NCBI GenBank assembly: GCA_021772705.1
Contig: JAJFLN010000169.1
Coordinates: forward strand, 1 to 13,442
Direction of reading: 5' to 3'
Length of the DNA stretch: 13,442 nt
Origin: Candidatus Cloacimonadota bacterium
GTDB taxonomy: Bacteria; Muiribacteriota; UBA6191; JACPRK01
Shown: one piece after another, positions 1 through 7,558 of the stretch
How the letters are laid out: each line of letters starts with the position of its first letter
Numbering within the stretch: the first letter of the stretch is position 1
Notes under the pieces: generated by a model
Seen by the model: only the letters and a program-made list of their open reading frames with translations
Databases searched by the model: none
What the model was told of the DNA's origin: nothing
Position numbers and translations under genes: made by a program

Positions 1-88
1 CATAGTGGGGCGAACGGATCTTGAATCTGGCCAATGCTTCCAGCGAACCAGGAACGGATGACGGCTGCGCCCGGCAGGATCCGGAAAG

Positions 89-116
89 TTGACAGAAAAG
101 TACTCTTTGCGGTAAT
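89..116 (+). promoter_or_regulatory. Candidate sigma70 promoter of the suf operon
   Basis: A perfect -35 hexamer TTGACA (89-94) is followed after 16 bases by GGTAAT (111-116), a 4/6 match to the -10 consensus. Transcription would start near 123, giving the regulator a short leader of about 40 bases. No other promoter of similar quality was seen before sufB, so the regulator and the suf genes are probably transcribed together. The -10 is weak, as would fit an activated or repressed promoter. Confidence 0.55.
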
Positions 117-131
117 TTGCTATCGGTTTGC
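106..131 (+). promoter_or_regulatory. Three helically phased TTTGC repeats, possible operator
   Basis: TTTGC occurs at 106-110, 116-120 and 127-131, that is at 10- and 11-base steps, so the copies would lie on one face of the helix. They overlap the -10 region and presumed start of the suf promoter, where a repressor would act. The obvious candidate binder is the Rrf2 protein encoded just downstream. The sequence does not clearly match the published IscR type 1 or type 2 sites, so this is an inference from position and phasing only. Confidence 0.3.
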
Positions 132-165
132 TGGGCGATCCGTCCGGCGACGAAACGGAGCTTTC

Positions 166-660
166 ATGAGATTGACCGCACAGGAAGAGTACGGATTGCG
201 CTGCCTTCTCCAGGTGGCTCGGGAGCCAGGCGGGTTCCTGACCATCACCGAGATTGCCGGCCGAGAAGGACTGAGTGCTCCTTACGTGGCCAAGCTCATG
301 CGGGTCCTTCGCGAGGCGGGTCTGGTGGAGAGCATCCGGGGTCAGAAGGGCGGATTTCGTCTGGCTCTAAGACCCGATCAGGTCAACCTGGGCCACGTGC
401 TTCGCTGCCTCGACGGATCGCTCTATTCCAAGGACTTCTGCAAGCGTTACACCGGCATCGAGGAGTCCTGCGCCCACGACTCCGACTGCTCGGTCCGGGC
501 ACTCTGGACCGTGCTCGACCACGCCGTGCAGCAGGTCCTGATGAAGATGTCGTTGAAGAGCCTGCTCTGCCATGAGGAGGAGCTGGACTTCTGGGTCAAG
601 AGCCACCCCGGCGCCAGCGCCGGTAACCGGGAAATCAACGCCATCGAAGAAGCCGGGTAG
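166..660 (+). CDS. Rrf2-family Fe-S-sensing transcriptional regulator (IscR/SufR-like)
   Basis: Predicted cytoplasmic DNA-binding repressor or activator of the suf operon. The 164-residue product has a winged helix-turn-helix at about residues 10-65 (TITEIAGREGLSAPYVAKLM, then a wing with RGQKGGFRL). Three cysteines follow at C92, C102 and C108; their place and spacing resemble the [2Fe-2S] ligands of E. coli IscR (C92, C98, C104), with a longer first gap. The start at 166 was chosen because GGAG lies 5 bases upstream and the protein then begins with the family-typical MRLT; an in-frame ATG at 34 would add 44 residues unlike the family and would lie upstream of the promoter. The gene heads the operon 80 bases before sufB, so autoregulation by cluster occupancy is the natural model. 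Family assignment is secure; ligand type and regulon are inferred. Confidence 0.9.
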   Translation: MRLTAQEEYGLRCLLQVAREPGGFLTITEIAGREGLSAPYVAKLMRVLREAGLVESIRGQKGGFRLALRPDQVNLGHVLRCLDGSLYSKDFCKRYTGIEESCAHDSDCSVRALWTVLDHAVQQVLMKMSLKSLLCHEEELDFWVKSHPGASAGNREINAIEEAG

Positions 661-687
661 GGGCGAGCAGGACGACTGACGGGTCGC

Positions 688-701
688 GAGCCGCGAGGCT
701 C
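688..701 (+). other. GNRA-capped hairpin between regulator and sufB
   Basis: GAGCC (688-692) and GGCTC (697-701) form a perfect 5-bp stem closed by GCGA (693-696), a GNRA tetraloop. It lies in the 80-base gap between the regulator and sufB, about 25 bases before the sufB Shine-Dalgarno. No U-tract follows, so it is not an intrinsic terminator. It could be an mRNA processing or stability element separating regulator expression from that of the suf genes. Confidence 0.35.
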
Positions 702-740
702 CTTCGGCCCAGATCAACACAGGATCAAGGGAGAACAGGC

Positions 741-2207
741 ATGGAGGAAGGCAGCACCGTTCTGGAGCGGCAAAAGCAAATCCAGGAGCTGACGAACCGG
801 AAGTACGACGCGGGCTTCGTGACCGACGTGGAGCAGGACTTTTTCCCCAAGGGTCTGAGCGAGGACGTGGTCCGTCTGATCTCCGCCAAGAAGGATGAGC
901 CCGATTTCTTGCTCCAGTGGAGGCTCAAGGCCTACCGCCACTGGCTGCGGATGACGGAGCCGAAGTGGCCCAACGTTCACTATCCCCAGATCGACTTCCA
1001 GGACGTCTACTACTACGCCTCCCCCAAGACTGACGAGGATCGGCCCAAGAGTCTCGATGAGGTGGATCCCGAGATCCTGGCCACCTTCGAGAAACTCGGG
1101 GTCCCTCTGAACGAGCGGGCTCGTCTGGCCGGCGTGGCCGTCGACGCTGTCTTCGATAGCGTCTCCGTCGCCACCACCTTCCGGGAGACCCTGGCGGAGA
1201 AGGGCATCATCTTCTGTTCCTTCTCCGAGGCCGTCAAGGCCCACCCGGACCTGATCCGCCGGTATCTGGGAAGCGTCGTTCCCTACAGCGACAACTTCTA
1301 CGCGGGTCTCAACTCCGCCGTCTTCAGCGACGGTTCCTTCTGTTACATCCCGAAGGGCACCCGCTGCCCTATGGAGCTGTCGACCTATTTCCGGATCAAC
1401 GCTGCCGACACGGGTCAGTTCGAGCGGACTCTCATCGTCGCCGAGGAGGGGGCCTATGTCAGCTACCTCGAGGGCTGCACGGCCCCCATGCGGGACAAGA
1501 ATCAGCTTCACGCGGCTGTGGTGGAGCTGGTGGCCCTCGATGACGCCGAGATCCGTTACTCCACGGTGCAGAACTGGTATCCGGGAGACAAGGACGGCAA
1601 GGGCGGCATCTACAACTTCGTCACGAAGCGGGGCAAGTGCGCCGGCCCTCGATCCAAGATCTCCTGGACCCAGGTCGAGACCGGCTCGGCCATCACCTGG
1701 AAGTATCCCAGCGTGATCCTCCAGGGAGATGACTCCGTCGGCGAGTTCTACTCCGTCGCCTTGACCAACAACATGCAGCAGGCCGATACGGGCACGAAGA
1801 TGATCCACCTGGGCAAGAACACCCGGAGCACCATCATCTCCAAGGGCATCTCCGCCGGCCGGGGGCAGAACAGCTATCGGGGCCTGGTCAAGGTCGCCAA
1901 GGGAGCCCGTCACGCCCGCAACTACACCCAGTGCGACTCCCTGCTCATAGGCGACAAGTGCGGCGCCCACACCTTCCCCTACATCGAGGTGGGAAACCCG
2001 ACCGCCCGGGTGGAGCATGAGGCGTCGACCTCGAAGATCGGGGAAGACCAGTTGTTCTATTGTCTCCAGCGTGGCATCAAGGAAGAAGATGCCGTGTCCA
2101 TGATTGTCAACGGCTTCTGCAAGGAAGTCTTCAAGAAGCTCCCCATGGAGTTCGCCGTGGAAGCCCAGAAGTTGCTCGGTGTTTCCCTCGAAGGGGCCGT
2201 GGGCTGA
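741..2207 (+). CDS. sufB: Fe-S cluster assembly scaffold protein SufB
   Basis: Cytoplasmic scaffold subunit of the SufBC2D complex, on which new Fe-S clusters are built. The 488-residue length is normal for the family. The C-terminal core is unmistakable: YTQCDSLLIGDKCGAHTFPY carries C398, equivalent to the E. coli SufB C405 cluster/persulfide residue, and VEHEASTSKIGEDQ carries H426 and E427, equivalent to E. coli H433 and E434. The EGCTAP segment carries C246, near the cysteine proposed to receive sulfur in E. coli SufB. No N-terminal CxxC motif is present. The ATG at 741 has AAGGGAG 7 bases upstream. It is followed directly by sufC with one base between stop codon and Shine-Dalgarno. Identification is secure. 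Confidence 0.97.
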   Translation: MEEGSTVLERQKQIQELTNRKYDAGFVTDVEQDFFPKGLSEDVVRLISAKKDEPDFLLQWRLKAYRHWLRMTEPKWPNVHYPQIDFQDVYYYASPKTDEDRPKSLDEVDPEILATFEKLGVPLNERARLAGVAVDAVFDSVSVATTFRETLAEKGIIFCSFSEAVKAHPDLIRRYLGSVVPYSDNFYAGLNSAVFSDGSFCYIPKGTRCPMELSTYFRINAADTGQFERTLIVAEEGAYVSYLEGCTAPMRDKNQLHAAVVELVALDDAEIRYSTVQNWYPGDKDGKGGIYNFVTKRGKCAGPRSKISWTQVETGSAITWKYPSVILQGDDSVGEFYSVALTNNMQQADTGTKMIHLGKNTRSTIISKGISAGRGQNSYRGLVKVAKGARHARNYTQCDSLLIGDKCGAHTFPYIEVGNPTARVEHEASTSKIGEDQLFYCLQRGIKEEDAVSMIVNGFCKEVFKKLPMEFAVEAQKLLGVSLEGAVG

Positions 2208-2220
2208 TAAAGGAGTATCC

Positions 2221-3000
2221 GTGCTCGACATCAAGAACTTGCATGTGAAAGTGGAAGGCCGTGAGATCCTCAAGGGTCTCACCCTTCAGGTCGGGGCCGG
2301 CGAGGTCCACGCCATCATGGGGCCCAACGGCTCCGGGAAGAGCACTCTGGCCCAGGTCCTGGCCGGCCGGGACGCCTACGAGATCACCGAGGGCTCCGTG
2401 AGCTACGATGGCGGGCAGGATCTGCTGGCGATGGCCGCCGAGGATCGGGCCGCCGCTGGAGTCTTCCTGGCCTTTCAGTATCCCGTGGAGATCCCTGGAG
2501 TGGGAAACACCTACTTCCTCAGGACGGCCATGAATGCCATCCGGAGGACCCGGGGCGAAGAGGAGCTCGACGCCATCGACTTCTTGTCCCTGGCGAAGGC
2601 GAAGATGAAGCTCGTCGAGATGGATCCCAGCTTCATGAGCCGGTCGGTCAACGAGGGTTTCTCCGGCGGCGAGAAGAAGCGGAACGAGGTCTTCCAGATG
2701 GCCGTGCTGGAACCGAAGCTGGCCATCCTGGACGAGACCGATTCAGGTCTCGACATCGACGCCCTCAAGATCGTCGCCAACGGCGTCAACTCCCTCCGTT
2801 CTCCCGAGAGGTCCATGATCGTGATAACCCACTACCAGAGGCTGCTGGACTACATCGTTCCAGATCAAGTTCACGTCCTCAGCGGGGGGAAGATCGTTCG
2901 ATCCGGCGACAAGAGTCTGGCCCTCGAGCTGGAGCAGTCCGGCTACGTCATCTTCGGCGAGGAGGCCGCCCAGGCCGCCGCCGCCGGCGGAGGGGCCTAG
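2221..3000 (+). CDS. sufC: Fe-S cluster assembly ATPase SufC
   Basis: ABC-type ATPase subunit that binds SufB and SufD and drives the conformational change exposing the cluster-assembly site. The 259-residue product has the full ABC set: Walker A GPNGSGKST (34-42), Q-loop glutamine Q86, signature FSGGE (147-151), Walker B ending LDETDSGLD with D171 and E172, and switch histidine H204. The ERR-type variant in SufC is here EKKRNE after the signature. The start is GTG at 2221, with AAAGGAG 5 bases upstream and the protein then opening LDIKNLHVKV as in other SufC; an in-frame ATG at 2104 lies inside sufB and would add 39 unrelated residues. A short alanine/glycine-rich tail ends the protein. It has no transmembrane segments, as expected for the soluble SUF ATPase. 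Confidence 0.96.
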   Translation: MLDIKNLHVKVEGREILKGLTLQVGAGEVHAIMGPNGSGKSTLAQVLAGRDAYEITEGSVSYDGGQDLLAMAAEDRAAAGVFLAFQYPVEIPGVGNTYFLRTAMNAIRRTRGEEELDAIDFLSLAKAKMKLVEMDPSFMSRSVNEGFSGGEKKRNEVFQMAVLEPKLAILDETDSGLDIDALKIVANGVNSLRSPERSMIVITHYQRLLDYIVPDQVHVLSGGKIVRSGDKSLALELEQSGYVIFGEEAAQAAAAGGGA

Positions 3001-3003
3001 GCG

Positions 3004-4350
3004 ATGGACGCACGAGAGAGTTTGCTTGCAGCCTACGAGGCGAGCAAGGGGCAGATCGGACTCGGCGACTCCGATCGAATCCGGACCCTCAGGCGGGATG
3101 CCCTCGAGAGCTTCGCCGACCTGGGCTTTCCTCGAACTTCCAACGAAGACTGGCGCTACACCAGCGTCAGCAAGATGACGCCTCTGGAGTTCAAGCGGCC
3201 TTCCTCCTTCCAGCCCGACGGCTCGGCATCCACGGAGCTGCAGCGCCTACGGTCCGTGTTCCTCGGCGGTACAGCTGGACGAATGCTGGTGTTCCTCAAC
3301 GGACGGTTCCTTCCCGAACTGTCTTCGTTCAACGGGGAGATGCCGGGGGTCGAGACCCTCAGCCTCGCCGCCGCCCGGAAGTCTCACTCCGACCTGGTCG
3401 AGAAGCACCTGGCTCGGTATGCCACCCTGGAAGGACGATCCTTCTCGGCTCTGAACACAGCCTTCCACGAGGACGGCGCCTTCGTCCACGTGGCGAAGGA
3501 TGTGGCCGCCAAGTTCCCCATCCACCTGGTCTTCGTGGCCAACGGTCCCGAGCGACCCATGGCGATCCATCCTCGGAACCTGATCGTCCTCGAGGCCGGC
3601 AGCAGCGCCTCCGTGATTCAGTCCTACGTCGGTCTCGCTTGCGAGTCCTACCTGACCAACGTGGTGACCGAGACCGTGATCGGTGAGAACGCTCATCTGG
3701 AGCACTTCAAGATTCAGCAGGAAGGTCGCCGTGCCTTTCACATCTCGGACCTGCGGATCGATCTGGCTCGACACGGCGTGATGTCCGATTGCTCCATCGC
3801 CATCGGCGGCTCACTGGCCAGGAATGACGTGACGGGAAACCTGCGAGCCGAGGGGGCCGAGTGCCACCTGAATGGCCTCTACATGGTTACCGGAAACCAG
3901 CACGTGGACAATCACACCACCCTGGACCACGTCAGCCCCCACACCATCAGCCGGGAGAACTACAAGGGCATTCTCGATGCCTCGTCCCGGGCGGTCTTCA
4001 ACGGCAAGGTCATCGTCCGGCCCGATGCCCAGAAGACCGACTCCGTCCAGAGCAACAAGAACCTGCTTCTGTCCGAGAACGCTGTGGTCGACACCAAACC
4101 TCAGCTGGAAATCTTCGCCGACGACGTCAAATGCGCCCATGGCGCCGCCATCGGTGAACTCGACGAAGACGCCCTGTTCTACCTTCGGGCACGAGGCATC
4201 CCTCGAGCCGAGGCCCGGGCGCTTCTCACCCATGCCTTTGCCAGCGAGATCGTCGACCGGATCCGGTGGGATGCTTTGCGGCGCCGCCTGGACGGAAACA
4301 TCTCGCTCTGGCTGTCCTCCTCATCCTCGGAGGCCCAGGAGGTCTCATGA
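3004..4350 (+). CDS. sufD: Fe-S cluster assembly protein SufD
   Basis: Partner of SufB in the SufBC2D scaffold; in E. coli the SufB-SufD interface hosts the nascent cluster and SufD is linked to iron entry. The 448-residue product has a variable N-terminal helical part with the family's DWRYTSV segment, a beta-helix core, and the conserved C-terminal segment QLEIFADDVKCAHGAAIGEL. H379 in CAHGA corresponds to the SufD histidine (E. coli H360) needed for assembly. The ATG at 3004 is 3 bases after the sufC stop and uses a GGAGGGG Shine-Dalgarno inside the sufC end, so the two are likely translationally coupled. SufD and SufB share the fold, but the lack of the SufB C398/E427 pair and the gene order make this SufD rather than a second SufB. 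Confidence 0.95.
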   Translation: MDARESLLAAYEASKGQIGLGDSDRIRTLRRDALESFADLGFPRTSNEDWRYTSVSKMTPLEFKRPSSFQPDGSASTELQRLRSVFLGGTAGRMLVFLNGRFLPELSSFNGEMPGVETLSLAAARKSHSDLVEKHLARYATLEGRSFSALNTAFHEDGAFVHVAKDVAAKFPIHLVFVANGPERPMAIHPRNLIVLEAGSSASVIQSYVGLACESYLTNVVTETVIGENAHLEHFKIQQEGRRAFHISDLRIDLARHGVMSDCSIAIGGSLARNDVTGNLRAEGAECHLNGLYMVTGNQHVDNHTTLDHVSPHTISRENYKGILDASSRAVFNGKVIVRPDAQKTDSVQSNKNLLLSENAVVDTKPQLEIFADDVKCAHGAAIGELDEDALFYLRARGIPRAEARALLTHAFASEIVDRIRWDALRRRLDGNISLWLSSSSSEAQEVS

Positions 4351-5609
4351 CCGTCATCACCAAGGAAGCTCCGCCCAGGGTGGAGGGGCGTACGTTCGAT
4401 CCCGAGACGATCCGGTCCGACTTTCCCATCCTCTCCCGGGAGGTCCACGGAAAGCCCTTGGTCTACCTGGACAATGCCGCCACGTCCCAGAAGCCCGCGG
4501 TAGTCATCGAAGCTCTGGAGAACTATTACCGGGAGCTCAACTCCAACGTCCACCGAGGCGTCCACCTGCTGTCCCAGAAGGCTACCGATGCCTACGAGGG
4601 AGCCCGGGAGACGCTTCGGGCGTTCATCAATGCCAGGAGTCTCGCCGAGGTCATCTACGTCAGAGGCACCACGGAAGCGATCAATCTCGTGGCCTCGACC
4701 TATGGCCGGCGCAACGTGGGCGAGGGCGACGAGGTCGTCATCACCGCCATGGAGCACCACTCCAACATCGTTCCCTGGCAGCTGCTCTGCGAGGATAAGG
4801 GCGCCCGTCTCCGGGTGGCCCCCATGGACGACACAGGGACTCTGCAGCTCCCTGAGTTGGAGAAGCTCCTGGGGCCTCGGACCCGTTTGCTGTCTCTGGG
4901 CCACGTCTCCAATGCCCTGGGCACAATCAATCCCCTGCGGCAGATCATCGACATGGCCCACGATCGGAACATCCCCGTGATGGTCGACGGGGCACAGGCC
5001 GTCCCTCACCTGGCAGTGGACGTTCAGGCCCTGGACTGTGACTTCTACGCCTTCTCGAGCCACAAGCTGTACGGGCCGACCGGGATCGGCGTCCTCTACG
5101 GCAAGGAAGCCCTGCTGAAGGAGATGCCTCCCTACCAGGGGGGCGGGGACATGATCCTCTCCGTCAGCTTCGAGAAGACCACCTACAATGCTCTTCCCTA
5201 CCGCTTCGAGGCCGGGACGCCGAACATCGCTGACGCCATCGCTTTCGGCAAGGCGGTGGAGTACTTCCAGGAGCAGATGGCCTCGGGTCTGCTGGAGTAC
5301 GAGGAGCAGCTGCTCGACTATGCCACGGAACAGGTGGGGGCCTTGCCGGGGGTGAGGATCATCGGTACGGCTTGTGAAAAAGTCGGCGTCGTCTCTTTTG
5401 TGCTGGACTGCGCTCATCCCCACGACATCGGAACCATCGTCGATCAGGAGGGCGTGGCGATCCGGACGGGCCACCACTGCGCCCAGCCAGTGATGGAGCG
5501 GTTCCAGATCCCCGCCACGGCGCGTGCGTCTTTCGGGATGTACAACACCCGGGCTGACGTGGATGCTCTTGTTCGCTCTCTGCACAAGGTGATTGAGGTG
5601 TTTGGCTGA
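4347..5609 (+). CDS. sufS: Cysteine desulfurase SufS (class II)
   Basis: PLP-dependent enzyme that takes sulfur from L-cysteine, releasing alanine and holding a persulfide on its active cysteine for transfer to SufU. The 420-residue product shows the early YLDNAATSQKP motif, the PLP-binding lysine K240 in SSHKLYGPTG, and catalytic C378 in RTGHHCAQP. The short RxGHHCA loop is that of class II (SufS/CsdA) rather than IscS. The ATG at 4347 overlaps the sufD stop as ATGA and has AGGAGG 4 bases upstream; an in-frame ATG at 4266 lies within sufD and adds 27 unrelated residues. Pairing with sufU directly downstream supports the SufS-SufU mechanism instead of SufS-SufE. Confidence 0.96.
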   Translation: MTVITKEAPPRVEGRTFDPETIRSDFPILSREVHGKPLVYLDNAATSQKPAVVIEALENYYRELNSNVHRGVHLLSQKATDAYEGARETLRAFINARSLAEVIYVRGTTEAINLVASTYGRRNVGEGDEVVITAMEHHSNIVPWQLLCEDKGARLRVAPMDDTGTLQLPELEKLLGPRTRLLSLGHVSNALGTINPLRQIIDMAHDRNIPVMVDGAQAVPHLAVDVQALDCDFYAFSSHKLYGPTGIGVLYGKEALLKEMPPYQGGGDMILSVSFEKTTYNALPYRFEAGTPNIADAIAFGKAVEYFQEQMASGLLEYEEQLLDYATEQVGALPGVRIIGTACEKVGVVSFVLDCAHPHDIGTIVDQEGVAIRTGHHCAQPVMERFQIPATARASFGMYNTRADVDALVRSLHKVIEVFG

Positions 5610-6058
5610 TGTCGGATCTGAAAGACCTGTATCAAGAAGTGATCCTGGATCACTGCAAGGCTCCCCGGAATTTCCGGGAGATGGAGGCGCCCGACAAGAG
5701 CGCTGACGGCAGGAATCCGCTCTGCGGCGACCAGCTGACCCTGTTCGTCAAGATGGATGGCGACAAGGTCCAGGATGTCTGTTTCGTCGGAAACGGCTGC
5801 GCCATCTCCAAGGCCTCTGCTTCCATGATGACTGGCGCAGTGAAGGGAAAGTCCATCCAGAAGGTCCAGGAGCTCTTCAACCTGTTCCACGACATGGTGA
5901 CGGCCCGCAGCCCTGCCGAAGCCAGCGCGGAGGGACTGGGAAAGCTGGCTGTCTTTTCAGGCGTCTGCGAGTTTCCCGTCCGGGTCAAGTGCGCCAGCCT
6001 GTCCTGGCATACCTTGCAGGCGGCCCTCAAGGACGAGGGGACCTGCTCCACGGAATGA
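5609..6058 (+). CDS. sufU: Zinc-dependent sulfurtransferase SufU
   Basis: Accepts persulfide sulfur from SufS and passes it to SufB; in Bacillus subtilis this occurs by zinc-ligand swapping with the SufS cysteine. The 149-residue product has the four zinc ligands C39, D41 (NPLCGD), C64 (GNGCAIS) and C128, and R125 in FPVRVKC. The stretch between C64 and C128 is long, carrying the insertion that separates SufU from IscU, and the IscU HxxxLC-type Lys/His residues before the last cysteine are absent. The start codon overlaps the sufS stop by one base (TGATG), so the genes are tightly coupled. It is the last gene of the suf operon; no SufA, SufT or SufE follows. Confident on family and role. Confidence 0.95.
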   Translation: MSDLKDLYQEVILDHCKAPRNFREMEAPDKSADGRNPLCGDQLTLFVKMDGDKVQDVCFVGNGCAISKASASMMTGAVKGKSIQKVQELFNLFHDMVTARSPAEASAEGLGKLAVFSGVCEFPVRVKCASLSWHTLQAALKDEGTCSTE

Positions 6059-6090
6059 AGGGACTCCGGGTAATCGAGGGGACCGTTAAC

Positions 6091-6119
6091 TTGGCACTCG
6101 CCCACTCGTCCTGTAACAT
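6091..6119 (+). promoter_or_regulatory. Sigma70-type promoter of the GAF/HD-GYP gene
   Basis: TTGGCA (6091-6096, 5/6 match) and TAACAT (6114-6119, 4/6 match) are separated by the ideal 17 bases. The expected start of transcription is about 6126, so the following gene is probably expressed separately from the suf operon. This position also bears on the choice of its start codon. Confidence 0.55.
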
Positions 6120-6155
6120 GATGGGGTGGAAGAGAACGGGCGAGACCAAAGACTG

Positions 6156-7328
6156 ATGAACGAGCAGGAGCTTCAAGATCAAGTAGGCCATCTAACCAAG
6201 ATCGGCATCGCTCTCACCAGCGAGCACGATCTGGACAGGCTGCTCGAGCTGATCGTCCTCGAGGCTCGAGACTTCACCAAAGCGGACGCCGGGAGTCTCT
6301 ACATCCGGGAAGGGGACCGGCTCCGGTTCGCCGTTGGCCAGAACAAGTCCCTGAATATCGGCATCGGACCTCAGCCGCCCGACGCGCCCACGTTCCGGAA
6401 CATGTACATCCCGATCTCCCGGAAGAGTCTGGCCGGTTACGTCTGCGAGACCGGCGAGACGATCAACCTGGAAGATGCCTACACCATCGCCGAGGACAGC
6501 CCCTTCCAGTTCAACCGGGCGTTTGACGAGAAGTCCGGTTACCGGACGCAATCCATGCTCCTGGTCCCTATGCGGAACCAGAAGCAGAAGATCCTTGGCG
6601 TCTTGCAGCTCATCAACTCCACGTCGAAGGAAGGGAAAGTCATCCCCTTCGCCGAGAGCATGGAGCACCTGGTGACGTGCATCGCCAGCCAGGCAGCCTG
6701 TGCCATCGACAACGCGCAGCTCACTTCCGCCATCAAGGAGGCCCACCTCGACACGATCTATCGGCTGGCCATCGCCGCCGAGTACCGGGACGAGGACACG
6801 GCTCTTCACCTGAAGAGGATGAGCAACTACTCGGCCATCATCGCCCGCCACTACGGTCTGCCGGAGGACCGCTGCGAGATCGTTCTCTATGCCAGTCCGA
6901 TGCACGACGTGGGCAAGCTGGGAATCCCCGATGCGATCCTCCTCAAGCCGGGCCGGCTCACCAGTATCGAGCGAGAGATCATGCAGACCCACACCAGCAT
7001 CGGCGCCAAGATCCTGTCAGGATCTCAGTCCGAGCTCCTCGAGATCTCTCGCATCATCGCCCTGACTCATCACGAGAAGTTCGACGGCAACGGCTACCCT
7101 CTGGGCCTCGCCGGCGAGGACATCCCCATCGAGGGCCGGATCGTGGCTCTGGCCGACGTCTTCGACGCCCTCACCAGCCGCCGCTGCTACAAGCCCGCTT
7201 ACGAACTCGAGAAGGTCATGGCCATGCTCAACTCCGATCGTGGCAAGCACTTCGATCCCGGAGTCTTTGACGCCTTCGATCGCGGCTACGACGAGATTCT
7301 GGAGATCTATAACCGGTATCGGGAGTAG
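6156..7328 (+). CDS. GAF domain plus HD-GYP phosphodiesterase (predicted c-di-GMP hydrolase)
   Basis: Predicted soluble signalling enzyme that degrades cyclic di-GMP in response to a ligand or redox signal bound by its GAF domain. The GAF domain spans about residues 8-195 and the HD-GYP domain about 197-385 of 390. The metal-binding HD pair is H250-D251 in HDVGKLGIPD, the paired histidines are in THHEKFDGNGYP, and the GYP triplet is G313-Y314-P315, so the catalytic set looks intact. No receiver domain or membrane segment is present. ATG at 6156 is preferred because the promoter just upstream would start the mRNA near 6126; GTG at 6126 would add ten residues and give a leaderless message. Neither has a strong Shine-Dalgarno, so the start is uncertain. 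The signal sensed and the controlled process are unknown. Confidence 0.88.
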   Translation: MNEQELQDQVGHLTKIGIALTSEHDLDRLLELIVLEARDFTKADAGSLYIREGDRLRFAVGQNKSLNIGIGPQPPDAPTFRNMYIPISRKSLAGYVCETGETINLEDAYTIAEDSPFQFNRAFDEKSGYRTQSMLLVPMRNQKQKILGVLQLINSTSKEGKVIPFAESMEHLVTCIASQAACAIDNAQLTSAIKEAHLDTIYRLAIAAEYRDEDTALHLKRMSNYSAIIARHYGLPEDRCEIVLYASPMHDVGKLGIPDAILLKPGRLTSIEREIMQTHTSIGAKILSGSQSELLEISRIIALTHHEKFDGNGYPLGLAGEDIPIEGRIVALADVFDALTSRRCYKPAYELEKVMAMLNSDRGKHFDPGVFDAFDRGYDEILEIYNRYRE

Positions 7329-7446
7329 GGGGCCGGGCCTCGGGTGACGGGCCGGGGGCTTCCGGGGGGCTTTTTACCACGGAGATCATAGAAGAGATCA
7401 CGGAGATCACAGAGCCGTTTTCGGTAAGGCTGCGAGTGGTTGGGCT

Positions 7447-7545
7447 GGGATACGGGGACACACGACTGGACCCGAATTCCTGGGGTACACGTGCTGACTG
7501 GCAGTCGACGGCGAATTCGGGTCCAGTCGTATGTCCCCGTATCCC
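7447..7545. repeat. Long inverted repeat: 33-base arms around a 33-base loop
   Basis: The left arm 7447-7479 and right arm 7513-7545 are reverse complements at 32 of 33 positions, the only mismatch being C7461 opposite A7531. The 33-base loop (7480-7512) contains a minor dyad GACTG-G-CAGTC (7496-7506). Each arm carries GAATTC at the loop side and ACGGGGACA (or its complement) toward the outer end. Such a structure would form a very stable hairpin in RNA or a cruciform in DNA. GGGGACA-type ends resemble repeats associated with Y1/RAYT transposases in other genomes, but that is inference; no U-tract marks it as an ordinary terminator. Confidence 0.8.
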
Positions 7546-7558
7546 CGTATCCCCGTAT
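7535..7558. repeat. Three tandem copies of CCCCGTAT
   Basis: CCCCGTAT occurs at 7535-7542, 7543-7550 and 7551-7558, followed by CCCCGGG. It overlaps the outer end of the right arm of the 33-base inverted repeat and looks like slippage duplication of that end, since the left arm carries only one unit. Copy number could vary between strains. Confidence 0.75.

Noticed and set aside
34..165. Longer start of the Rrf2 regulator at ATG 34
   Set aside because: It would precede the promoter at 89-116 and add 44 residues not found in the family; ATG 166 has GGAG 5 bases upstream.
714..2282. Long minus-strand open frame of 522 codons opposite sufB
   Set aside because: It is the mirror of a highly conserved sufB, has no Shine-Dalgarno and resembles no protein; long antisense frames are usual in GC-rich genes.
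4179..5585. Long minus-strand open frame of 468 codons opposite sufS
   Set aside because: It is antisense to sufS, whose catalytic motifs prove the plus-strand frame.
7329..7375. GC-rich stretch ending in TTTTT after the HD-GYP gene as an intrinsic terminator
   Set aside because: The G-rich runs do not pair well with each other; no clean stem precedes the T-run, so only the T-run itself is suggestive.
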